From positions 608,850-672,849 of the forward strand of contig CALSQD010000002.1 in NCBI GenBank assembly GCA_943788405.1: 64,000 bases of DNA, written 5' to 3'. The translations under genes were made by a program, and so were the position numbers. This DNA is from an uncultured Flavobacteriales bacterium (GTDB taxonomy: Bacteria > Bacteroidota > Bacteroidia > Flavobacteriales > BACL11). Positions 23,872-31,995 of the stretch are shown here, piece by piece. Under the pieces are notes generated by a model that saw nothing but the letters and a program-made list of their open reading frames with translations, was not told the origin of the DNA and did no database searches. The first letter of the stretch is position 1. The number at the start of each line of letters is the position of its first letter.

Positions 23872-24936
23872 TTATATAATTGGCATATCTTCTTCAACTA
23901 ACTCAGCTACTTCTAATCCTCTTAAGTAGGTAAGAGATACGTTTATTGAAGAGTGTCCCATTGCCTTCTGAAGTTTGGTTATAGAACCTGTTCTTTTAAA
24001 GATCTCTATTGCTCCTGTATGCCTAAAAGAGTAGAGTGTTTGTCCTGTTTCAAGTAGCTTGGATTTCTGCTTAAAACGACTCCATAGTGTCTTAAAGTAG
24101 TCTTCATTTAAAGGATTAGCATTACCTGAGAATATATTATGATTAGACTCTCCTTTAACAAGAAGATTCTTAATATAAGAAGGTACAGGTACAATTCTAT
24201 TTCTGCCTGACTTATTTCTGTCTCCAGATAAGTTAATAAAACCAAGGTCATTCGAGAAGTCACCCCAAGTAAGTTCTCTTATCTCTCTATGTGGCCTTAA
24301 TAAACAGCCAAATGTCATCAGGCAACACAAGTAAAGCTTATAGTTATAGTCCTTTATTTCATTAAGTATTTCAGCAGTATTTTTAAAGGGTTTATTGAGA
24401 GTTGCTTTAACTCGCATTTTTTTTATACTATTTATTGGATTTTCTTTTAAACCTAATTCTATAGCTTTATTAAATAATGCATTTAGATTCTTCCTTAAAG
24501 AATTATATGAACTGCTGTTTTGATAATAACTCAAAGTTTTAATTACATCTTCTTTAGATAATGATTTATTAGTCATATTACTAATTAAACTTTTATATGC
24601 ATAACTTAACTCTTTCTTATAGCTTTTAGAGAAGCTTTCATTTAATTTAAATTCTAAGGCTTGTTTCAAAATTTCTAAATCGTTTTGCTTTCCAACAACT
24701 ATTTTCTTGCCTCTGTATTCACTCAGAACTCCCCCACTATTTAAATATTTGTATATATCTGCAGCTAATAATTTAACCATTAATTCTCGTTTGTTAATTG
24801 GATAAGAGTTAGGGTCTAAATTTGAATTAATTCTTTTCCCATTGAATAGTCTATATCTCTTCTTATTAATATAGAAATAGATAAAAACTTTTTGATCTTT
24901 TGTACACCCAATTTTTGGGTAATTTATTGTGTTCAT
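23872..24936 (-). CDS. tyrosine-type site-specific integrase
   Basis: A 354-residue phage-type integrase. An N-terminal arm-binding region (about residues 1-90) and a SAM-like core-binding domain (about 95-180) precede the catalytic domain. The first Arg is in LLRPHREIRELTW, the Lys in NKSGRNRIVPV, box II is YSFRHTG with Tyr in the place of the usual first His, then AMGHSS, and the nucleophile Tyr is in VSLTYLRG. It starts 58 bp inside the right attachment repeat, so it is the enzyme that should recognise this tRNA site. Confidence 0.93.
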   Translation of the reverse strand: MNTINYPKIGCTKDQKVFIYFYINKKRYRLFNGKRINSNLDPNSYPINKRELMVKLLAADIYKYLNSGGVLSEYRGKKIVVGKQNDLEILKQALEFKLNESFSKSYKKELSYAYKSLISNMTNKSLSKEDVIKTLSYYQNSSSYNSLRKNLNALFNKAIELGLKENPINSIKKMRVKATLNKPFKNTAEILNEIKDYNYKLYLCCLMTFGCLLRPHREIRELTWGDFSNDLGFINLSGDRNKSGRNRIVPVPSYIKNLLVKGESNHNIFSGNANPLNEDYFKTLWSRFKQKSKLLETGQTLYSFRHTGAIEIFKRTGSITKLQKAMGHSSINVSLTYLRGLEVAELVEEDMPII

Positions 24937-24993
24937 TTGACAGCGCTTAGACAGTTAAACTTCGTTTTCTGTGTAAGTGCTTTGTAATCAACT

Positions 24994-25060
24994 GCTCAGC
25001 TGGATAGAGCATCTGCCTTCTAAGCAGACGGTCACAGGTTCGAATCCTGTCTCGATCACT
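24994..25060 (+). repeat. right attachment repeat (truncated tRNA-Arg)
   Basis: Identical over 67 bp to 10621-10687. The preceding bases cannot pair with the 3' acceptor strand, so this is a tRNA fragment and not a gene. Confidence 0.93.
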
Positions 25061-25068
25061 TGATGATG

Positions 25069-25098
25069 AAATCCCTAACATTTGTTAGGGATTTTTTT
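25069..25098 (+). terminator. terminator after the right attachment repeat
   Basis: A 12-bp stem (25069-25080 / 25083-25094; AAATCCCTAACA arm) is followed by a T run. Confidence 0.8.
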
Positions 25099-25208
25099 AT
25101 TTACAAATACTGCAAACCTGTTAAAAAAGTATTTGAAAATGAAAATAATTTTTTGAATGCAATGAAAAGGATTTTATCCAATTCACAGATAAGTCAGGAA
25201 TATGAAAT

Positions 25209-25227
25209 AATCCTGTCTCGATCACTT
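25209..25227 (+). repeat. third copy of the tRNA-Arg 3' end (19 bp)
   Basis: AATCCTGTCTCGATCACTT is identical to 25043-25061, 166 bp upstream; its first 18 bases also match 10670-10687 at the intact tRNA. It marks a second attachment event or the remnant of an older element. Confidence 0.85.
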
Positions 25228-25233
25228 AACAAT

Positions 25234-25264
25234 AAAAACCTCATGAACTAGATGAGGTTTTTTG
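25234..25264 (+). terminator. terminator after the third tRNA fragment
   Basis: An 11-bp stem (25234-25244 / 25252-25262) with loop GAACTAG and a T tail. It is probably the original chromosomal terminator of tRNA-Arg, because it lies outermost. Confidence 0.75.
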
Positions 25265-25286
25265 TTTTTATAGCCTGAATAACAAA

Positions 25287-25316
25287 AAAAGCCCAGACAT
25301 TTTTGTCTGGGCTTTT
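25287..25316 (-). terminator. terminator of tRNA-Ser
   Basis: A strong stem with GCCCAGAC/GTCTGGGC core and A/T flanks lies directly downstream of the minus-strand tRNA-Ser. Confidence 0.85.
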
Positions 25317-25317
25317 G

Positions 25318-25402
25318 CGGAGAGAGAGGGATTCGAACCCCCGGTACATTGCTGTACAATGGTTTTCAAGACCACCGCATTCGACCACTCTGCCATCTCT
25401 CC
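25318..25402 (-). tRNA. tRNA-Ser (anticodon TGA)
   Basis: An 85-nt class II tRNA on the minus strand. The acceptor GGAGAGA pairs with TCTCTCC (discriminator G), the anticodon loop is TCTTGAAAA with anticodon TGA, there is a long variable arm (TTGTACAGCAATGTA) and the T loop is TTCGAAT. CCA is not encoded. Confidence 0.96.
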
Positions 25403-25589
25403 GATTACGGACTGCAAAAATAGAAATATTTTCAAATCGCACCCCTTTTTACTCTCTTATTTTAAGAAAAATAAATTTCTTTTTGTTTGTAATTGAATTG
25501 TCCTAATTTACAATAGTTTAAGTTGATGAACTAAGTAGAATTTCTATGTAGTTATGGTTTTGCAAATGCTGTTATCCTCTCAGAAATTA

Positions 25590-25597
25590 TATATTTG
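25590..25597 (+). promoter_or_regulatory. -7 box of the acyltransferase gene
   Basis: TATATTTG matches TAnnTTTG. It ends only 5 bp before the ATG at 25603, so transcription would start at or next to the start codon. Confidence 0.55.
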
Positions 25598-25602
25598 CAC
25601 AC

Positions 25603-26460
25603 ATGATTACAAGGATTTTTTACTACTTCTTAATTTTGCCAATATCAGTATTGCCTTATCCTCTACTTTATCTGCTATCAGATTTTTTATTTTTAGTGAT
25701 GTATCGTTTAATAGGCTACAGAAAAGAAGTAGTATACACAAATCTTAAAAACTCATTTCCTGATAAAACAGAAAAGGAATTTATAGCCATAATGAGTGGT
25801 TTCTATCGCCATTTGTGTGATATAATAATGGAAAGCATAAAAGGTTTTACTATATCAGAAAAACAACTAAGAAAACGCTTAATCATTAAAAACCCTGAGT
25901 TTAGCAATTATTTTGCTGATAAAGGACAAAGCATTATTTTTGTAGGAGGACATTATAATAACTGGGAAATATGTGCCCAAGCTTTTTCCATGTACTCTAA
26001 TCATAAATGCATTGGTATATATAAGCCACTTAGTAATGCGTTTATGAACAAAAAATTATATACCTCTCGCTCCAAATTTGGTATGAATTTAGTTTCTATG
26101 AAACAGACTAAAAAATCATTTGAAGATGGTACAGATGCAAAAGCTATTGTATTTGGATCCGATCAAAATCCTTCAAATCCAAAAAGAGCACATTGGGTGC
26201 AATTTCTAAACCAAGATACTGGAGTACTTTTTGGAGTAGAAAAATATTCAAAGCTATATGATTGGCCAGTAGTATTTGTGAGCATCAGTAAAGTAAAAAG
26301 AGGACATTATGAAGTAGAATATTCCTTAATTACAGATAAACCTACTGAAGAGCCACACGGAAAAATTACAGAAGATTTTACAAAAAGATTAGAACAAGAC
26401 ATAATAAACCAACCACAATACTGGTTATGGTCGCATAAAAGATGGAAACACAAAAGATAA
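25603..26460 (+). CDS. LpxL/HtrB-like lipid acyltransferase
   Basis: A 285-residue protein of the lysophospholipid/lipid A late acyltransferase family. The N-terminal membrane anchor lies at about residues 5-35. The catalytic H-x4-E motif is in FVGGHYNNWE near residue 117, followed by GIYKPLSN and FGSDQNP, typical of the family. It probably adds a secondary acyl chain to lipid A or a similar lipid at the inner membrane. The stop overlaps the following glycosyltransferase gene by 19 bp, so the two are coupled. Confidence 0.88.
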   Translation: MITRIFYYFLILPISVLPYPLLYLLSDFLFLVMYRLIGYRKEVVYTNLKNSFPDKTEKEFIAIMSGFYRHLCDIIMESIKGFTISEKQLRKRLIIKNPEFSNYFADKGQSIIFVGGHYNNWEICAQAFSMYSNHKCIGIYKPLSNAFMNKKLYTSRSKFGMNLVSMKQTKKSFEDGTDAKAIVFGSDQNPSNPKRAHWVQFLNQDTGVLFGVEKYSKLYDWPVVFVSISKVKRGHYEVEYSLITDKPTEEPHGKITEDFTKRLEQDIINQPQYWLWSHKRWKHKR

Positions 26461-27458
26461 AAACAGCAGTAGTAGTTCTTAATTGGAACGGAAAAGCTTG
26501 GTTGGAAAAATTCCTACCCACTTTGGTTAAACATAGCCAAGAAGCTACTGTTTTTGTGGCCGATAATGCCTCTACTGATGATTCTATTTCTTTTGTAAAA
26601 GATAACTTTCCTACAGTTAAAGTAATTATAAATGCAACTAATGGCGGTTATGCCAAAGGCTATAATGATGCATTAAAACATATTGATGCAGAATATTTTG
26701 TACTAATCAATTCTGATATAGAAGTGACTAAGGGCTGGCTCCCTCCTATTATTAATTTAATGGATAGTGATAAACAAATTGCTGCCTGTCAACCTAAAAT
26801 GCTAGATTATAACAATAAGACTAAGTTCGAATATGCAGGTGCAAGTGGTGGTTTTATTGACAACCTAGGATACCCATTTTGCAGAGGAAGAATATTTGAT
26901 GATTTAGAGCAAGATAATGGGCAGTACAATGATGCTATAGAAGTATTTTGGGCAACAGGAGCTTGCCTTTTTGTAAGAGCAGTACACTATAATGAAGTTG
27001 GTGGTTTGGATGAAGATTTCTTTGCTCACCAAGAGGAAATTGATTTGTGTTGGAGAATGAAGAATAAGGGCTATAAGATAATGATAGAGCCAAAATCGGT
27101 TGTTTACCATGTTGGTGGCGGAACATTGAATGTTGGATCTCCTTTTAAAACCCACTTAAACTTTAGGAATAACCTATATATGTTGTTTAAGAATTTACCA
27201 GCCTCTTCCCTATTTACAGCCATACCTATGCGTTTAGTGTTGGATGGTGTAGCTGCACTTACTTTCTTGAATAAAGAAAAGGGCTTACAACATGTAATGG
27301 CGATTGCAAAAGCACATTTTGCATTCTATTTTGAAATACCAAAACTGATGGCTAAGCGCCAGAAGATAAAACAGAAAAACACATTAACAGGGAAAGTAAA
27401 TTATAGTATTCTTTTCAAGAATAAGATTAAAGGAATTAAATGGTTTACTGAGTTGTAA
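26442..27458 (+). CDS. family 2 glycosyltransferase (WbbL-like)
   Basis: A 338-residue GT2 enzyme. VVVLNWNGKAWLEKFLP begins the nucleotide-sugar fold, FVADNASTDDS follows, the DxD-like motif is LINSDIEV near residue 92, and FFAHQEEIDLCWRMKNKGYKI carries the catalytic ED-type region. The C-terminus is basic and partly hydrophobic. It resembles rhamnosyltransferase-like cell-surface polysaccharide enzymes, and the sugar is not predictable. It overlaps the acyltransferase gene, so a link to LPS or surface glycans is likely. Confidence 0.88.
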   Translation: METQKIKTAVVVLNWNGKAWLEKFLPTLVKHSQEATVFVADNASTDDSISFVKDNFPTVKVIINATNGGYAKGYNDALKHIDAEYFVLINSDIEVTKGWLPPIINLMDSDKQIAACQPKMLDYNNKTKFEYAGASGGFIDNLGYPFCRGRIFDDLEQDNGQYNDAIEVFWATGACLFVRAVHYNEVGGLDEDFFAHQEEIDLCWRMKNKGYKIMIEPKSVVYHVGGGTLNVGSPFKTHLNFRNNLYMLFKNLPASSLFTAIPMRLVLDGVAALTFLNKEKGLQHVMAIAKAHFAFYFEIPKLMAKRQKIKQKNTLTGKVNYSILFKNKIKGIKWFTEL

Positions 27459-27467
27459 AACAAAAGA

Positions 27468-27496
27468 TGTCATCCTGAACGAATGTGAATGGATCT
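27468..27496 (+). repeat. single arm of the TGTCATCCTGA palindromic repeat
   Basis: TGTCATCCTGAACGAATGTG followed by AATGGATCT. It lies 13 bp from the stop of the GIY-YIG gene and matches the arms at 27853 and 27941 as well as the widespread Bacteroidota repeat TGTCATCCTGAGC...GGATCT. Confidence 0.8.
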
Positions 27497-27509
27497 ACAA
27501 ATCCTTTAT

Positions 27510-27818
27510 TTACAATTCTTCAATCGTATCATTTAAAAATTTCCAATCTTTATTAAAGGAGGAGATCAAGTCTATTTTCCTTTCTCTTTTCCAGCCTTTA
27601 ATTTGTTTCTCTCTTGCTATTGCTTGGTCTATATTTTCAAATCTTTCAAAAAATAAAAGGTAGTAGCAAGAATATCTTCCTGCAAAATTTTTTTGTTCAC
27701 CAATAGCATCTTCTCTGTGTTGATATAATCTAACAACTAAATCATTTGTAACTCCAGTATATAAAACTGATTTGCTTTTGTTGGTTATGATATAAACAAA
27801 GTAATTATGGTCTTTCAT
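27510..27818 (-). CDS. single-domain GIY-YIG endonuclease
   Basis: A 102-residue protein made only of a GIY-YIG domain. It has YFVYIITNKSKSVLYTGVTND with the YVY and YTG core (the usual YIG replaced by YTG), the conserved Arg in LVVRLYQHRE, and the Glu in IDQAIAREKQIKGWKRERKIDLI. This FAGRYSCYYLLFFERF subtype differs from the one at 54042. Family members nick DNA. It is surrounded by TGTCATCCTGA-type palindromic repeats on both sides, with no other gene in the block. Confidence 0.88.
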   Translation of the reverse strand: MKDHNYFVYIITNKSKSVLYTGVTNDLVVRLYQHREDAIGEQKNFAGRYSCYYLLFFERFENIDQAIAREKQIKGWKRERKIDLISSFNKDWKFLNDTIEEL

Positions 27819-27852
27819 ATTTTATCTAATTTATAGAAAAATAACTAAAAAA

Positions 27853-27924
27853 TGTCTTCCTGAGCACTTGTGAAGGAACATCAAATACAATTTACTGTAG
27901 ATTCTTCATTTCATTCAGAATGAC
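27853..27924 (+). repeat. complete TGTCATCCTGA palindrome, two arms
   Basis: The left arm TGTCTTCCTGAGCACTTGTG (27853 onward) and the right arm ending CATTCAGAATGACA (to 27924) are imperfect inverted copies about 70 bp apart from end to end. It would fold into a long hairpin. Confidence 0.75.
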
Positions 27925-27940
27925 ATACCTATTAAAAAAA

Positions 27941-27968
27941 TGTCATCTTGAGCAAAGCCGAAAGATCT
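27941..27968 (+). repeat. single arm of the TGTCATCCTGA palindromic repeat
   Basis: TGTCATCTTGAGCAAAGCCG followed by AAAGATCT. It sits 5 bp from the stop of the leucine-rich protein gene. Confidence 0.75.
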
Positions 27969-27972
27969 GCAG

Positions 27973-30900
27973 TTATTCTACAATCAACTTCTTCTCAACA
28001 GTACCATCATCATAGATGTAAAAGAGAGGTTGATTCTTAGTGCCTTTTGTTTCTCTTCCTAATATGTCTGTTATTTTAATTACCTTTTTAGAATTAACCA
28101 ATTCATTAACAGCTGTGGTGCTATGGTTTATTACATTAGACACTAGCATACTAGTAGAATTTTTTGCAAAAGGTATAATATTACAATTCGGTGCTATTGC
28201 TCTTGCTTGATAATTTAAATTTCCTGTTGGAGGAGTTAAATCTGTATATGTAAGGTTAGTTCCTGGCAAAATACCTACTTGATTCATAGCTCCATTATTT
28301 ACACTTCTAAATATTAAATAGTCTGAGGGTTGATAGCCCTCATAATTATTCCATAATAAATTAACCTCACCATTTAAACCTAAACTCATTGTTAGGTGAA
28401 TAGTTTTATGGAAATCACTTTTTACACTTTCATTACTACAAGTATCAAGTACGGATATTTTATATCTGTAGGATTGAGCCATAGGATTAGAAGATACATC
28501 TAAATAATCTAAAATATTGCTATTTATAGTATCAATTGGGCTATATATGTTAGCACTTGACTCTTTATAAATAATAAACTTAGAAGTTAAAAGATTTGCC
28601 ATTGGCTTAACAATAACTTTATTGTTTCCAGTGGCACTATCAACAGTTACATAACATATTTCAGGAAACATATTAAAAGCAGGATTAGGTGCTAAAGTTA
28701 CATTAGCATTTAAATTAGTACTACATCCAGAGGAGTCCGTTACAATAACACTATAGCTACCCATTGGCAATGAATCAATGCTTTGTGTTGTTTCTCCATT
28801 ACTCCAAATAAAGGTATATGAACCTGTATTGTAATTTACTGTTAATGTAGCATCAGAGAAATTAGGACAAATTACTTGGTCATCATTTAATGTAACAGAC
28901 AGATAAGTACAACCTCCATCATCACATTGTGCAGTAGAATTATAATTACAAGCTAAACTATCCGTACAACCGTAAACTGTTAAACAACTTCCATCATCAC
29001 ATTGTGCAGTAGAATTATAATTACAAGCTAAACTATCCGTACAACCGTAACCGATTAAACAACTTCCATCATCTACAGTTGCATTGGGAATATAATTACA
29101 GGCTGTAGAATCAGTACATCCTAATGCAGTAACGCAATTTGTATCAAAAGCTGACCATAAATCTATGTTAACTGAGGTTAAAGTATTATAATATGATGGA
29201 TTATCAACATCAATACAATATAAATCAAGATTATTAATTGAATTAAATGTTATAGCAATAATACCACTAGTATTTTGATTTCTAAAATTCAAGCTATTTA
29301 ATTGATTGTTTGAACAATCAAAATACCCCATAATTAGAGTTTGACTTAGGTCTAAATTGGTAAATTGATTATTTGAACAATTAAATTCAATTAAAAAAGG
29401 AATGTTAGGAAAATTTAAATTTGTTAATTGATTATTATTAATAACCAAATATTCAAAGAAAGGACTAGCAGTAGAAGGTAAAATCAAATTATTAATTTGA
29501 TTATTTGAGCAATTTATGCTACGGAGCTCAGTTTTATTAGCTAAATCTAAAAAAGATAATGCATTAAACGAACAATCTAAATATCTTAAATCAACAAAAT
29601 TTTCAATACCAGTTAAATCAGAAATATTTAAATTATTAATGTATAAATTTTGATGAGATATGATGGCTTCTGTATTTACAGAATCATTTGAATTTACACC
29701 ATCTCCAAGTCCAACTGATTCAAGATAAGACTCAAAATTATCGTCTGGAACATAAGTCTTTTCATATAAACAACTATAATTTTCATATATAGCTGTTGAA
29801 TCAAAGTTTGCTGCTAATGTATCTTTGCAACCTGACACTGCATTGCAATCAGAATTAAAATTTTGATTAGAACTTCTTGTCCATCCATCAATTGGAATTA
29901 TTGAGTCAGATAAAACTGGGTCGTCAACACTAATACAATTAAGTTGATTATTTAACCCCATTGCAATTTGTGCACCATAATTATAATTATCAAAAGGATA
30001 GTTATAAGTTCCGGTAAAATTTAATATGTCAATGTTTCTTAAATCAAGATATAGCAATGAATCAATTCCTAAAACATCTAAATTTCTAAGTGATGTATTA
30101 GAACTTAAATCTAAGCTAGAGATGGAACTTGATGATATATCTAAATATAATAATGATGTATTTTGAGATATATCTAAAAATTCTAAATTATTACAAAACT
30201 CTGCTGATAAATAATATAATTCTGTATTGTTACTTAAATCAAGACTATCAATTGGATTGTAATTTATTTGTAGCCATCCTAAAGAATCATTTTGACTTAA
30301 ATCTAATTTAGTTATTGAATGATTATTAGCAAATAATCGCTTTAAAGAAATGAAATCTTGAATTCCAATGATATTATTTATTGATGAATTTGTGCATCCA
30401 TTTCCGACCCATAAATATTCAACATTTCTAATATTAGCAGTTAGTACAGAATCATTTCCATATACTCCATCTCCCATAGCATTATTTTCTAGAAATGCTT
30501 CAAAACAACCATCAGGTACATAGGTTTTCCCATAATAACAACTTCCATCATCAATAGTAGCTGTAGAATCGTAATTATTGGCTAATGAGTCAATACACCC
30601 TAATGCAATAACACAATTCGTATCAAAAGATGTCCAGGGGTCAATATATACTGAAGACAAAAACATTACAGCCAACGGATTATCAACATCAATACAATAT
30701 AAATTTAAATTGTTTGTGGAGTTTAACTGTAAAGGATTAAATGCAGGAATTGAAATTATATTTTTTAAATTTAAACTATTTAATTGATTATTTGAGCAAT
30801 TCAAATTAAACAAAAATAGACCGCTTACATCAAGATTAGTAAGTAGATTGTTTTGACAATATATATCATTTAAATAAGTATTATTTAAATTTAACTCTAA

Positions 30901-31989
30901 ATTAGTAAGTTGGTTATTTACACATTTTACGCTACGTAATTGAGTATTATTACTTAAATCTAGAACTGTTAATGAATTTGACTCACACTCAAGATGCTGT
31001 AATTCAATAAAGTTTTCAATACCTGTCAAATCAGAAATATTCTGATTATTAACAAATAAATTTTGAACTGTTATGATATTTACAGTCAAAACAGAATCGT
31101 TTGAATTAATGCTATCTCCCATTCCATTAGCTTCTAAATATGCCTCAAAATTATCATCAGGTACAAATGTTTTACCATATATACATGTATAATTTTCGTA
31201 TATAGCGATAGAGTCAAAATTTAAAGCTAATGTATCAGTGCAACCTGAGATTGCATCACAATCCGAACTAAAATTATGAAAACTTTCTATCCCAAAATAA
31301 TTTACAGGTATTAAAGAGTCAGCTAAAGATGGATTATCAACATCAATACAAGAAAGTTGATAATTACCAGTTGTTTCTAGTGTTGCATTATATGAGCCAG
31401 TCCAAATAGGGTGATTATACATACCTGTAAAATTATTAATATCAATATTTCTTAAATCTAAACTTGTCAAATTATTAAACTTTACATCTAGATCTCTTAA
31501 TGCTGTGTGATTACTTAAATTTAAGCTAGTTAGAAAATTTGACATAAGACTTAATTCTATCAAAGATGTACTTTGGGATATATCTATAAATGTTAAGTTA
31601 CAATTATTAGCTGACAAATATGTTAACAATGGATTATTACTACAATCAAGACTATCAATTAAAGTTTCATCAATATTTAAACCTTCTAAATAATAGTTTT
31701 GACTTAAATCAATTCTAGTAATTCCTGAAAAGTGAACAGATAAATATTCTAATGCAGTAAAATCTTCAAGTCCTGTTACGTCAGTTATAATATTATTTGC
31801 ACAAGGATTAGCAATATTAAGAGTTAGCACATTCATTATATTACTAGTTAATACAGAATCATTACCATATATACCATCACCCATGGCATTGTTTTCTAGA
31901 AATATTTCAAAACAACCATCAGGAACGTAAGTTTTTTGTGCTAAAGTCAGTAGTGGCAAGCAAAGTAATATAAGTAGTAGTTTTTTCAT
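27973..31989 (-). CDS. giant secreted leucine-rich repeat protein
   Basis: A 1338-residue protein with a lipid-free signal peptide (KKLLLILLCLPLLTLAQ). Four modules each begin KTYVPDxxFExxLE and contain short leucine-rich repeats (LDLSxNTxLxxL, SNNQLTNL). Cys-rich GCTDSLACNY...DDGSC motifs close each module, and three occur in tandem near residue 1000. A C-terminal fibronectin-like or PKD-like part follows (VTLNDDQVICPNF). The last 40 residues are a short sorting-like tail with KITDILGRE and YIYDDGTVEKK. It is probably exported by the type IX system. Function is unknown, perhaps adhesion. No adjacent operon partners. Confidence 0.85.
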   Translation of the reverse strand: MKKLLLILLCLPLLTLAQKTYVPDGCFEIFLENNAMGDGIYGNDSVLTSNIMNVLTLNIANPCANNIITDVTGLEDFTALEYLSVHFSGITRIDLSQNYYLEGLNIDETLIDSLDCSNNPLLTYLSANNCNLTFIDISQSTSLIELSLMSNFLTSLNLSNHTALRDLDVKFNNLTSLDLRNIDINNFTGMYNHPIWTGSYNATLETTGNYQLSCIDVDNPSLADSLIPVNYFGIESFHNFSSDCDAISGCTDTLALNFDSIAIYENYTCIYGKTFVPDDNFEAYLEANGMGDSINSNDSVLTVNIITVQNLFVNNQNISDLTGIENFIELQHLECESNSLTVLDLSNNTQLRSVKCVNNQLTNLELNLNNTYLNDIYCQNNLLTNLDVSGLFLFNLNCSNNQLNSLNLKNIISIPAFNPLQLNSTNNLNLYCIDVDNPLAVMFLSSVYIDPWTSFDTNCVIALGCIDSLANNYDSTATIDDGSCYYGKTYVPDGCFEAFLENNAMGDGVYGNDSVLTANIRNVEYLWVGNGCTNSSINNIIGIQDFISLKRLFANNHSITKLDLSQNDSLGWLQINYNPIDSLDLSNNTELYYLSAEFCNNLEFLDISQNTSLLYLDISSSSISSLDLSSNTSLRNLDVLGIDSLLYLDLRNIDILNFTGTYNYPFDNYNYGAQIAMGLNNQLNCISVDDPVLSDSIIPIDGWTRSSNQNFNSDCNAVSGCKDTLAANFDSTAIYENYSCLYEKTYVPDDNFESYLESVGLGDGVNSNDSVNTEAIISHQNLYINNLNISDLTGIENFVDLRYLDCSFNALSFLDLANKTELRSINCSNNQINNLILPSTASPFFEYLVINNNQLTNLNFPNIPFLIEFNCSNNQFTNLDLSQTLIMGYFDCSNNQLNSLNFRNQNTSGIIAITFNSINNLDLYCIDVDNPSYYNTLTSVNIDLWSAFDTNCVTALGCTDSTACNYIPNATVDDGSCLIGYGCTDSLACNYNSTAQCDDGSCLTVYGCTDSLACNYNSTAQCDDGGCTYLSVTLNDDQVICPNFSDATLTVNYNTGSYTFIWSNGETTQSIDSLPMGSYSVIVTDSSGCSTNLNANVTLAPNPAFNMFPEICYVTVDSATGNNKVIVKPMANLLTSKFIIYKESSANIYSPIDTINSNILDYLDVSSNPMAQSYRYKISVLDTCSNESVKSDFHKTIHLTMSLGLNGEVNLLWNNYEGYQPSDYLIFRSVNNGAMNQVGILPGTNLTYTDLTPPTGNLNYQARAIAPNCNIIPFAKNSTSMLVSNVINHSTTAVNELVNSKKVIKITDILGRETKGTKNQPLFYIYDDGTVEKKLIVE
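28915..29050. repeat. 61-bp exact repeat inside the leucine-rich gene
   Basis: Positions 28915-28975 and 28990-29050 are identical, with a period of 75 bp (25 codons). They encode the DSLACNYNSTAQCDDG motif. It is a recent internal duplication. Confidence 0.9.
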
Positions 31990-31995
31990 CTTAGT

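Larger units (their letters stand above)
10621..25060. mobile_element. integrative element in tRNA-Arg(TCT), about 14.4 kb
   Basis: The element is defined by the 67-bp tRNA direct repeats at 10621-10687 and 24994-25060 and by a tyrosine integrase gene whose start lies 58 bp inside the right repeat. Cargo includes a DUF6371/primase-like gene, a RepA-like ATPase, a type I restriction-modification operon, a YgjP pseudogene, a PD-(D/E)XK nuclease and several unknown small genes. I saw no relaxase, type IV secretion or phage structural gene, so it looks like a non-conjugative genomic island or satellite. The intact tRNA is on the left. The right copy lacks the 5' acceptor strand and is not a functional tRNA. 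Confidence 0.9.

Noticed and set aside
24985-25057. A second functional tRNA-Arg
   Set aside because: The sequence before the D arm cannot pair with the 3' acceptor strand; it is the truncated att copy.
25060-25251. A 63-codon ORF beside the tRNA fragments
   Set aside because: It covers the terminator and the third tRNA fragment and has no protein-like features.
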